From Bacteroidota bacterium (GTDB lineage: Bacteria; Bacteroidota; Ignavibacteria; Kryptoniales; JAKASW01), in NCBI GenBank assembly GCA_021825585.1, contig JAKAGT010000018.1, forward strand, positions 49,468-113,467: a stretch of 64,000 nucleotides of DNA. The letters are read 5' to 3'. How positions within the stretch are numbered: the first letter of the stretch is position 1; every line of letters starts with the position of its first letter. A program made the position numbers and the translations under genes. This document shows, in pieces, positions 41,861 to 49,696 of the stretch. Under the pieces are notes generated by a model, which saw nothing but the letters and a program-made list of their open reading frames with translations, was not told where the DNA came from and did not search any database.

Positions 41861-42780
41861 TGGTACAGGCGACTGCGGAAATCCTGATAATAATCTCTCC
41901 TTTTTTCTTTATCGGATTGATAAACAAGGTGAAGGCGATTTGGGCTGGGAGGAGAGGGGCGCCGATCTTTCAGCCTTACTATGATTTCTTCAAGCTTCTC
42001 GGAAAAGGGGAAGTGATAAGCGGAACGACGTCTTTCGTGTTCAGGGTTACACCGTCAATAACGATCGCTGCGGTTCTCTTCGCGTTGATGATGGTGCCGC
42101 TTCCGATGTTCGGTTCCGTGCTGCACTTCGACGGCGATTTTGTCATGTTCGCTTATCTCCTCGGTCTGGCGAAGTTCATGACCGTACTCGCGGCGTTGGA
42201 TACAGGCAGCAGTTTCGAGGGAATGGGGGCGAGCAGGGAAGCGACCTATTCCACAATAGTAGAGACGGCGTTTTTTATCGTCATCGGTTCAGTCGGTCTG
42301 TTGACTCATCACTCATCATTTGATACGATTTTCGGTGCAGTCAACATGGCCGCGGCGTACACGCCGCTCGTGAAAATACTACTGGTGGCATCGCTTTTCA
42401 TCATGCTCCTCGCAGAAGGAAGCCGCGTCCCCGTCGATGATCCCAACACTCATCTTGAATTGACGATGATACACGAGGTGATGATACTCGATTACTCCGG
42501 TCCGGACCTGGCCTTCATACAATACGCGGCCGCTTTAAAGATGACCATTATCTCGATGTTGATGGCGGACCTGCTCGTGCCGTCCCATGCGGCTCTGGTT
42601 CCTGCGCTGACGTTATTCACGGGGATACTGGTCTTCGTTTTCGTGTCGGTCGGTGCAGTCGAGTCATTGATTGCCCGCACGAGGATCTCTCATGTTCCGC
42701 AGTTTCTATTTCTTATGACGACCCTGTCTCTGACCGCCTTCGCGGTGGTTGCATTCTTTCTGTTCGGAGGAATCAAATGA
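41857..42780 (+). CDS. HyfC/HycD (NuoH-like) membrane subunit
   Basis: This 307-residue protein has about eight hydrophobic segments. It carries the NuoH/HycD signature GRRGAPIFQPYYDFFKLLGK near residues 30-50 and the conserved acidic loop LLAEGSRVPVDDPNTHLELT. It links the peripheral arm to the antiporter-like subunits. It overlaps both neighbours by four bases (ATGA type). Confidence 0.9.
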   Translation: MMVQATAEILIIISPFFFIGLINKVKAIWAGRRGAPIFQPYYDFFKLLGKGEVISGTTSFVFRVTPSITIAAVLFALMMVPLPMFGSVLHFDGDFVMFAYLLGLAKFMTVLAALDTGSSFEGMGASREATYSTIVETAFFIVIGSVGLLTHHSSFDTIFGAVNMAAAYTPLVKILLVASLFIMLLAEGSRVPVDDPNTHLELTMIHEVMILDYSGPDLAFIQYAAALKMTIISMLMADLLVPSHAALVPALTLFTGILVFVFVSVGAVESLIARTRISHVPQFLFLMTTLSLTAFAVVAFFLFGGIK

Positions 42781-43412
42781 GCGACATCCTGATTATTCTC
42801 CTCGGTACGACGATGCTGTATGTCTCCGCCGTCAGCCGGATAGAAGCATACGTCAAGGCGCTCGCTGCCCAAGGCTTGATACTCTTTTTCCTTGTAGTTA
42901 TAGATATAAGACAGATCAGCTGGCTCAACATTACCTTCCTCATTTTCGAGACGCTGGTCGTTAAGGCTGCTGTCATCCCGTATTTCCTCCTGACCGTGAT
43001 TCGCAAGAACGAGACCGTCCGCGAGGTCGAGCCGTACATTTCACAGTTCTACTCCCTTCTTGCTGCCAGCGGCATATTTATATTCGGCTTCGTTGCTGCG
43101 TTCTGGTCGTCGAGGACCGGCGGCACGGTCAAACCGTTGTACTTCGGTGTTTCAATAGTAATGATCATCCTCAGCTTATTCCTGATTGTAAACAGGAAAA
43201 GGATAATAACTCACATCCTCTGCTACATGATGCTCGAAAACGGGATCTTCCTGCTTTCGCTTTCGGTTGCAAACGAGCTTCCGATGCTGGTTAACATCGG
43301 CGTCCTGCTCGATCTCTTCGTCGCGGTTTTTCTTTTCGCAATCTTCTTCAACAAAATTCACGAGATCTACGACGGCAGCCACGTCGACGTCCTCACAGAG
43401 CTGAAGGACTAG
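42777..43412 (+). CDS. HyfE-like membrane subunit
   Basis: This 211-residue protein has six or seven hydrophobic segments and corresponds to HyfE, the extra NuoK-like subunit of hydrogenase-4 type complexes. Residues near YMMLENGIFLLSLSVANELP contain the conserved acidic MLENG of NuoK-like proteins. It overlaps the HyfC-like gene and is two bases from the next gene. Confidence 0.85.
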   Translation: MSDILIILLGTTMLYVSAVSRIEAYVKALAAQGLILFFLVVIDIRQISWLNITFLIFETLVVKAAVIPYFLLTVIRKNETVREVEPYISQFYSLLAASGIFIFGFVAAFWSSRTGGTVKPLYFGVSIVMIILSLFLIVNRKRIITHILCYMMLENGIFLLSLSVANELPMLVNIGVLLDLFVAVFLFAIFFNKIHEIYDGSHVDVLTELKD

Positions 43413-43414
43413 TC

Positions 43415-44845
43415 ATGATAAGTCTTGTAATTATACTTCCGCTGGTTCTTGGATTGATCGTCCTCGCAGCGAGGAGGAAGTCGGTGAACCGCACTGCGCT
43501 GCTCGGATCTGCGTCCGTGTATATCGCCGTCGCTTTCCTGCAATGGCGCGGGATAGCGTGGTCGTGGCTGCCCGGATGGCTTCTCGAATATTTCAGATTC
43601 GACAGCATCGGCCTTTATTTCTTTGCGGTGATGGCGTTGGTCTTTGCAGGCGTTGCGGTGTACAGCCTTTCTTATTTCAAAGCCCACAGTCTCAGCGCGA
43701 AGCAGGAGTCTGTCTATGTCGCCGAGATGCTCTTCTTCGTCGTTGCGATGGCAGGAGTAATCCTTGCGACGCATCTTGCGCTTCTCTGGGTTTTTGTCGA
43801 AGCCACGACTTTGACGAGCGCACTGCTGATATACTTCGAAAAGAAGAAGTCGTCTCTAGAGGCGGCATGGAAGTACATCTACATCTGCTCCATCGGAATT
43901 GCACTGGCTTTCGTCGGAATAATACTTCTCTCGATAGGGAGCGAGAGTGTCGGTTCGCTGTTCTTCAGCGACCTCTACGAGCATGCATCCCAGATAAATC
44001 CGTTCTGGTTGAAGCTCTCCTTCGCATTCATATTTGTCGGGATCGGCACGAAGGCGGGTATAGCACCAATACACGCCTGGCTCCCCGATGCACATTCGGA
44101 AGCGCCTTCGCCGGTCTCTGCGCTTCTCTCCGGGACGCTTCTCAATTCCGCATTCCTCGGTCTCTTGAGAGTGCAGGAGATTCTCATCCGCGCTCACCAG
44201 GAGGCGTTCTCCAATTTTATACTGCTTCTGACGGGTTTTCTCTCCCTGTTCGTCAGCGCGGTCTTCATGCTGCGGATAAGGAACTACAAGCGGATGCTGG
44301 CCTATTCATCTGTCGAGAATATGGGCATAATGTTCATCGGAGTTGGCCTGGGCCAGCCCGGGCTCTTCGCCGCAATGCTTCACACATTCGCGCATTCGCT
44401 TTCGAAGACATCCCTATTCCTGACCTCGGGGAATATCCTTCGTGACTACAAAAGCAAGAAGGTCGAAGAAGTCCGCGGATTGCTTAAACGCGATTCTGTA
44501 ACGGGCTGGCTCTGGATTGTATCGGCGCTGTCAATAATCGGAATACCGCCGTTTCCAATTTTTATCAGCAAGTTTTTCATCATCAAGGCGTTCTGGCTGA
44601 ACGGAGAAAGCTGGCTCGCTGTCCTCTTTTTCTTGTTCATAATAATAGAGTCTTTTGGTATGGGGAGCGCAGTTTTCAATATGGCATTCGGCGAGCCGCA
44701 GTCGGACGACACGGGGAGAATAAAGACCGTATTGCCGGCTTACGCTCCGCAAGTTGTTCTGCTGATTATTCTTCTCATAGTCGGAACTGATATGCCTCAT
44801 CAGGCGCTTGATCTCATCAACAAGGCCGCCGGGTTTCTCAGGTAG
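43415..44845 (+). CDS. HyfF/NuoN-like antiporter subunit
   Basis: This 476-residue protein has about 14 hydrophobic segments. It contains GTKAGIAPIHAWLPDAHSEA and VSALLSGTLLNSAFLGLLRV, the antiporter signature blocks also seen in the HyfB-like subunit, and YKRMLAYSSVENMGIMFIGV. It should form a second ion channel of the complex. It is two bases downstream of the HyfE-like gene. Confidence 0.9.
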   Translation: MISLVIILPLVLGLIVLAARRKSVNRTALLGSASVYIAVAFLQWRGIAWSWLPGWLLEYFRFDSIGLYFFAVMALVFAGVAVYSLSYFKAHSLSAKQESVYVAEMLFFVVAMAGVILATHLALLWVFVEATTLTSALLIYFEKKKSSLEAAWKYIYICSIGIALAFVGIILLSIGSESVGSLFFSDLYEHASQINPFWLKLSFAFIFVGIGTKAGIAPIHAWLPDAHSEAPSPVSALLSGTLLNSAFLGLLRVQEILIRAHQEAFSNFILLLTGFLSLFVSAVFMLRIRNYKRMLAYSSVENMGIMFIGVGLGQPGLFAAMLHTFAHSLSKTSLFLTSGNILRDYKSKKVEEVRGLLKRDSVTGWLWIVSALSIIGIPPFPIFISKFFIIKAFWLNGESWLAVLFFLFIIIESFGMGSAVFNMAFGEPQSDDTGRIKTVLPAYAPQVVLLIILLIVGTDMPHQALDLINKAAGFLR

Positions 44846-44859
44846 TTTGGAGTGTTGAA

Positions 44860-46347
44860 GTGAGCTGGTTGAAAATCAGTAATGCGCAGGCGGTCCCGGT
44901 CGGTGAGATACCGCTGCTCACGATTGAAGAGTTAAGATCTCAGACGATCTCCAGGATCAAAAATGGAGAGAGGTTGGTTCTCCTCTTCGGGGACAAGACG
45001 TCCGACGGAGTCGTGTTGTACGCAGTTCTGGCGGACGACAACGCGTCGAGGTTGTCTGTGGCTTGTTCCAAGTTTCCGGATCAGAAATCTTACCGTTCGA
45101 TAACCACGGAAGCGCCGCCTGCCCATCTGTTCGAAAGGGAGTTTTACGAGCAATTCGGGATTACACCCGAAGGACATCCATGGCTGAAACCGGTTCGAAC
45201 AGGGATACCGGGAATTGACCATTCGGAGAGACAATACGAGTTCTTCAGCATGGAGGGTGAAGAGGTTCATGAAGTAGGGGTCGGACCGATCCACGCAGGA
45301 ATCATCGAGCCGGGACATTTCAGATTTTCCTGCCACGGAGAGAAAGTGTACCAGCTTGAGATCAAGCTCGGTTTTCAACACCGCGGCGTGGAAGAACTGT
45401 TTGTTAGAAACGCGGACCGCCCGATCTATCTGGAGAAACTTGCCGAATCTGTGGCAGGTGACACGGTGATCGGACATGCGGGAGGTTTCATTCGAGCCAT
45501 GGAATCGCTGGCAGATGTTACGATTTCGAACAGGGCGAAGGTTATCCGCGCTGTTGCATTGGAGTTGGAGAGAATTGCAGTTCACCTTGGCGATTTGTCG
45601 GCGCTGTCAGGTGACGTTGCTTACCTGACGGGCAGTTCCGTCTTCGGGGCCCTCAGGACAAAAGTCATAAACACGACTATGGCTCTGTGTGGGAACCGCT
45701 TTGGACGGCGTTTGCTTGGCTTGGGCGGCGTGAATTTTGACATCACACCGCGATTGCTCGACGATGTGTCACGCGTTGTCGATCAACTTGATGAAGACGT
45801 GGCGCTTGCTGCGGAAGTGCTTTTTTCCTCTGCGTCCGTCCTTGAAAGGTTTGAAAAAACCGGAATAGTGAAAAAAGAAACCGCGGTCGCACTTGGAATG
45901 GTAGGTCCTGCCGCACGAGCGAGCGGCGTCGCGGTTGATATCCGCTCGGACCACCCGTTCGATGGGTTCGAGTTTGTCCCGGTTCACAAGCTTACCCTTC
46001 AAAGTGGCGACGTCTTTGCCCGCGCTTATGTCAGGTTTGTGGAAATTCAGCAGTCGATCAGGATAATGAGGGAACAGCTGGGCAGACTCCCGGGGGGAGA
46101 GCTAAGGAAGGACCTTGGCAGGCTGAATAAGGACACCTTCGTGATCTCGCTGACTGAAGGATGGCGCGGAGAGATCGCGTATGTGGTCATGACAGATGGT
46201 GAGGGGCGAATCAGGAAAGTAAAGGTCAAAGACCCGTCGTTCAACAACTGGTTCGCACTCGCATTAGCGGTTCGTGAAGAGGGAATCTCCGATTTCCCGT
46301 TATGCAATAAGAGCTTCAACCTATCATATTGTGGATTCGATCTATGA
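44860..46347 (+). CDS. HyfG/NuoCD-like large subunit without nickel-binding cysteines
   Basis: This 495-residue protein from GTG 44860 fuses a NuoC-like N-terminal domain (about 1-120) to a NuoD/HycE-like domain. The first [NiFe] motif (RxCGxC in hydrogenases) is replaced by AESVAGDTVIGHAGGF. The C-terminal DPCxxC motif is replaced by DFPLCNKSFNLSYCGFDL, which resembles the complex-I sequence. It therefore cannot bind the Ni-Fe centre as hydrogenases do. This makes the complex an energy-converting-hydrogenase-related (Ehr) complex of unknown electron donor or acceptor. Two cysteines remain in the C-terminal motif, an oddity. Confidence 0.9.
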   Translation: MSWLKISNAQAVPVGEIPLLTIEELRSQTISRIKNGERLVLLFGDKTSDGVVLYAVLADDNASRLSVACSKFPDQKSYRSITTEAPPAHLFEREFYEQFGITPEGHPWLKPVRTGIPGIDHSERQYEFFSMEGEEVHEVGVGPIHAGIIEPGHFRFSCHGEKVYQLEIKLGFQHRGVEELFVRNADRPIYLEKLAESVAGDTVIGHAGGFIRAMESLADVTISNRAKVIRAVALELERIAVHLGDLSALSGDVAYLTGSSVFGALRTKVINTTMALCGNRFGRRLLGLGGVNFDITPRLLDDVSRVVDQLDEDVALAAEVLFSSASVLERFEKTGIVKKETAVALGMVGPAARASGVAVDIRSDHPFDGFEFVPVHKLTLQSGDVFARAYVRFVEIQQSIRIMREQLGRLPGGELRKDLGRLNKDTFVISLTEGWRGEIAYVVMTDGEGRIRKVKVKDPSFNNWFALALAVREEGISDFPLCNKSFNLSYCGFDL

Positions 46348-46365
46348 AAAGGCGCGGGAAGTGAA

Positions 46366-47124
46366 ATGTTAGATTTGTTAAGGCTAAGGCTGAAACACGG
46401 TAGTCAGGCGATACCCGACATAAGAAAAGCCGCCCTGATGGAGACTCATCGCGGGTTTCCCAGCATCGACGAATCGAAATACACGGGCGATTGGCAGAAG
46501 ATAATAGATGTCTGCCCGACAGGTGCGATTACTAAAAACACGCTGTCAATAGACCTTGGAAAATGCATTTTCTGCGGTGAATGTGAAAGCGTTTCTGAGG
46601 GCGCCATTAAGTTCACGAACGCGCACAAGATCAGCTGCTCGGACAGAAATCACCTGATCGTATCTTCGGGGACTGAGTTTGATGAATACCAGGAAAAAGC
46701 CATCGAAGCGACGAGGGAAATACACCGGATGTTCGGTCACTCGTTGAAATTGAGGCAGGTTTCTGCCGGCGGCTGCAACGGCTGCGAGACGGAGCTGAAT
46801 GCTTGTGGCAACGTCAACTTCGATATGGGAAGGTTCGGAATCGATTTCGTTGCATCTCCGAGACATGCGGATGGAATAGTGATTACGGGACCGGTGACAA
46901 AGAATATGGCACCTGCGTTATTGGATGCCTACAGGAGTATCGGTGATCCGAAGGTTGTGATAGCGGTTGGGGCTTGCGCAATAAGCGGCGGCGTTTTTGC
47001 GGACTCCGCTCAGCTGAACCGTTCGTTCCTCGGGGAGATCAAGATAGACCTTTTCGTTCCGGGGTGTCCACCTCACCCGCTGACTTTCATAAATGCACTC
47101 TTAGACTTCATCGGACGGACCTGA
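46366..47124 (+). CDS. HyfI/NuoB-like small subunit with an N-terminal ferredoxin domain
   Basis: This is a 252-residue protein. Residues about 40-90 hold one [4Fe-4S] site (VCPTGAI and CIFCGEC). The C-terminal part is NuoB/HycG-like with the proximal cluster cysteines in GGCNGCETEL, GACAISGG and PGCPPHP. It seems to combine the HycF-like ferredoxin and the HycG-like small subunit in one polypeptide. It closes the six-gene complex. The 273 bases after it contain nothing I can assign, and the gene converges on the outer-membrane protein gene at 47398. Confidence 0.88.
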   Translation: MLDLLRLRLKHGSQAIPDIRKAALMETHRGFPSIDESKYTGDWQKIIDVCPTGAITKNTLSIDLGKCIFCGECESVSEGAIKFTNAHKISCSDRNHLIVSSGTEFDEYQEKAIEATREIHRMFGHSLKLRQVSAGGCNGCETELNACGNVNFDMGRFGIDFVASPRHADGIVITGPVTKNMAPALLDAYRSIGDPKVVIAVGACAISGGVFADSAQLNRSFLGEIKIDLFVPGCPPHPLTFINALLDFIGRT

Positions 47125-47397
47125 ACTGGCAGGGGACCCGCGCTGAATCCTCTTTGGCGGGGTCAGGAAAACTTACCAGACATCGGATGATTTAGCTTTG
47201 CCGGTAGGAAGCGGGGGAGGAGACGCGACATCATCAGGCAGCGGATTTGTACACTTGACATAAGGCCGAACGTCTGCTCAAGCAAGATTCCCCACTATTC
47301 CCATTTGTTCTTCGCTTTGAGGCTTACTCGTTGAATCGGGAAAGGTATTCCCCCTCAAATTCACACGTGCCGGTTGATGAGGACAACATTAAGTACC

Positions 47398-47982
47398 TCA
47401 GAAGTAAGCGGCCAGTGTCAATCCCGCCGTTTGGAATCCGAGTTTGAGCTCGTTTGTGCTTGGTGAACCGGTTTCGGAACTGTTCGTGCTTGATATCCCG
47501 AATTGGTATTCTGCGCCAAGGCTTAAGTTTTGATTGAAGAAATATTCGAGCCCACCGATCGCACCGAGGCCAAAAGATGTGGAGTTTATCCTGCCACCTC
47601 CCGGGTTGGTCGTCTCTGCGCTGTTTAGGAATGAGAAGACACCTCCAAGGTAAGGGCTTAATCTCGAAGCTAATGGAAGGTGGTACTCGATCCCGCCTCC
47701 GATGCCGAAAGAAAGGGAATTGTCCGTTGACTGCGGTACCCCGCTTGTCGTTTTGTTATCCAGGCCGAAAAGCAGCATCGCGCGGACTGCAAGGCCATCG
47801 GACAAAAAGTACTTACCTCCGATTCCACCCTGGTAAGCGTTCAGATTGAGCGTGCTCAATCCGACAAAGTTGAACAACAAGGCCTTATCGCCCTGTTGAG
47901 CGACGTTGAGCGTCTGAGCTTGCAAGTTGACTGCCGTTGACAGAAGTATTATCGATAAACCTATCGTTAGTTTGCGTATCAT
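47398..47982 (-). CDS. Small outer-membrane beta-barrel protein
   Basis: This 194-residue protein has a signal peptide (LTIGLSIILLSTAVNLQAQ), alternating beta-strand patterns with glycine turns (GIGGGIEYHLPLASRLSPYL, GLGAIGGLEYFFNQNLSLGA) and a terminal Phe. It belongs to the broad OmpA/OmpX-like barrel group of about eight strands. GAGAGGGA lies upstream of the ATG. It is 64 bases from the 549-residue barrel gene on the same strand and may be part of the cytochrome cluster, or independent. Confidence 0.7.
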   Translation of the reverse strand: MIRKLTIGLSIILLSTAVNLQAQTLNVAQQGDKALLFNFVGLSTLNLNAYQGGIGGKYFLSDGLAVRAMLLFGLDNKTTSGVPQSTDNSLSFGIGGGIEYHLPLASRLSPYLGGVFSFLNSAETTNPGGGRINSTSFGLGAIGGLEYFFNQNLSLGAEYQFGISSTNSSETGSPSTNELKLGFQTAGLTLAAYF

Positions 47983-48046
47983 ATTTTGTCCCTCTCTGTT
48001 TGTTTTGTGACCGAAAGATTTCTCCCTAAATCTCCGGTCGTGTACC

Positions 48047-49693
48047 TTAGAATCTCTCCGTTATTCCTCCCATGAAAGTGCCATAACTCGTTCTGCCGCT
48101 GTAAGTACCCTGATAAAAAAGATTCAGGAACAGGTTGCCCAGCAGCTTCGTCGTCAGCTGAAAGCTGGGTTGATTTTGTATCAGTCTCATTGAGCCGCTT
48201 CCGAACCTGTAATCGAGTCGCGAGAGCATGAGAGTGATGTCCGTGGAATTGAACGGAATATATTTTGAAAGATTGACGTCGATTACGGACCCGTCAAGAT
48301 AGTCGCTTAGAATCCGGCTGTAGGAGACGCCTGCAGTCATGAGCAATACGGGGATATTTGACTGAGTCAGCGAGACATTCGCGTCTCTCGTCGGGCTGAC
48401 GTCTCCCTGTTGAAAGCTGTACCCTGTACCTAGTGTTATGAAAGTAAAAGGGAAGGGTCTGATATTAGCTTCAATTCTTGCGTCATTCCTGAGCTGGTTT
48501 TGACTTTCGAGCAGGCTGTCGAGTGCGGTTCCGAAAGTCTGGTAATATATGATGTTCCTTTGTGCGCTGTATGTAAGATTCACCGACAGTCGACTCAAGG
48601 GATAGTATACACTCGAGAAATAGAAACTCGTGAGCGATAGATCATTCGTGGGCTTACCGGTTGACAGTTTGAAAATGTCAAGCTGGCCAGAAGCATAGAA
48701 GCTGAGACTCTTGAACAGAGTGCTGTTATGCTGGAAATAGATGAATCGCCGGTCTGTGTTCATGTTGTTGTACTGCTGAAATGCCCCTATTGTGTTTCTC
48801 ATAGTACCGGAGCTCATCGACACGGTTTGTGAAACGTATCCGCCGAACTGAAAGAGGTTTGGATTGAAACCCAGTGTGTAGAAGTCGGGCTTGGTTCCTA
48901 TTACTTCCCCCGTCACCAGACTACCGAAGCGTTCCTCCGCCTGAATGCCGTCGATAGGTCCCACTCCCGAGATGTCGTCGTTGACGTGACGACCGACCCA
49001 GACATTGATGTCCCGCGTTCTATAGGAAAGAGTCAGATCGTAAACGCGAAGGTTGCTCATCGGACTGATCGCAACCTGCTTCCATTGCGTTCCTAAGTAC
49101 GAGAGATACATGTAGTTTGAAAAATAGAATTTAGATCCACCGATATTGTCCGCATTCAGGTTCAGGGAATAGTTCCATCTCTGTATATCCGAGGCGTTTG
49201 TGAAGTTTGAGAAATTGGAGTAAGAGTTCACGGTGAATCCGCCGTAGACTTTCGGATTTACTTTTGTAGGACTATTGGACGCTGTGGCGACTATCTGCTT
49301 GACTTCTTTCGCTTGACTAGCCAAGCTCGTGTCTACTTCTTCTCCGGCAAGCTGAGTCTTCGTTGGCTTCTCGGTTTGGGGAGCCACAAGGGCAAATACA
49401 TGGTCACCTACTTTCAGAAACGATTTACCGATAATAGGGCCGGCGCAGGACACTGAGGACATATATTTTGCAGCGAGCACGGGTTTCGCTATGCCGTGCA
49501 GGTAAGCATACAATGTGTCGCCTTGATTGATGCCGCGCGTGTCTTTGAATTTAACGTATATGTTCAAGGGTGTCATGAAAGTGACTGTGCCGGTTTTCTT
49601 TTCTAGTCCCTTTTGCTGAGCCAATCCGGTGCTGCAATAAATCGTTATGGAAAAAAGGCAAAAGAGGAATCTATTTATGCTATTCAATCTCAT
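48047..49693 (-). CDS. Outer-membrane beta-barrel protein of the multihaem cytochrome cluster
   Basis: The approximately 548-residue protein has a signal peptide ending near CSTGLAQQ. A small N-terminal domain (about 25-110) includes VKFKDTRGINQGDTLYAYLH. A long region of alternating strands follows and ends in TFMGGITERF. I predict a porin-like barrel; strand number cannot be set reliably by eye. ATG 49693 is preceded by GGGGAG inside the end of the cytochrome gene, so the two genes are practically fused in translation. The position directly after two giant cytochromes is what is seen for MtrB/PioB-type conduits, but I see no direct similarity to those. Confidence 0.72.
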   Translation of the reverse strand: MRLNSINRFLFCLFSITIYCSTGLAQQKGLEKKTGTVTFMTPLNIYVKFKDTRGINQGDTLYAYLHGIAKPVLAAKYMSSVSCAGPIIGKSFLKVGDHVFALVAPQTEKPTKTQLAGEEVDTSLASQAKEVKQIVATASNSPTKVNPKVYGGFTVNSYSNFSNFTNASDIQRWNYSLNLNADNIGGSKFYFSNYMYLSYLGTQWKQVAISPMSNLRVYDLTLSYRTRDINVWVGRHVNDDISGVGPIDGIQAEERFGSLVTGEVIGTKPDFYTLGFNPNLFQFGGYVSQTVSMSSGTMRNTIGAFQQYNNMNTDRRFIYFQHNSTLFKSLSFYASGQLDIFKLSTGKPTNDLSLTSFYFSSVYYPLSRLSVNLTYSAQRNIIYYQTFGTALDSLLESQNQLRNDARIEANIRPFPFTFITLGTGYSFQQGDVSPTRDANVSLTQSNIPVLLMTAGVSYSRILSDYLDGSVIDVNLSKYIPFNSTDITLMLSRLDYRFGSGSMRLIQNQPSFQLTTKLLGNLFLNLFYQGTYSGRTSYGTFMGGITERF

Positions 49694-49696
49694 CAA

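Noticed and set aside
44860..47124. Annotation of the complex as a [NiFe] hydrogenase
   Set aside because: Both cysteine pairs that bind the Ni-Fe centre are absent from the large subunit, so it cannot be called a hydrogenase.
47125..47397. Possible terminator or gene between the convergent complex and barrel genes
   Set aside because: I could not find a stable hairpin with a T run or a credible open frame.
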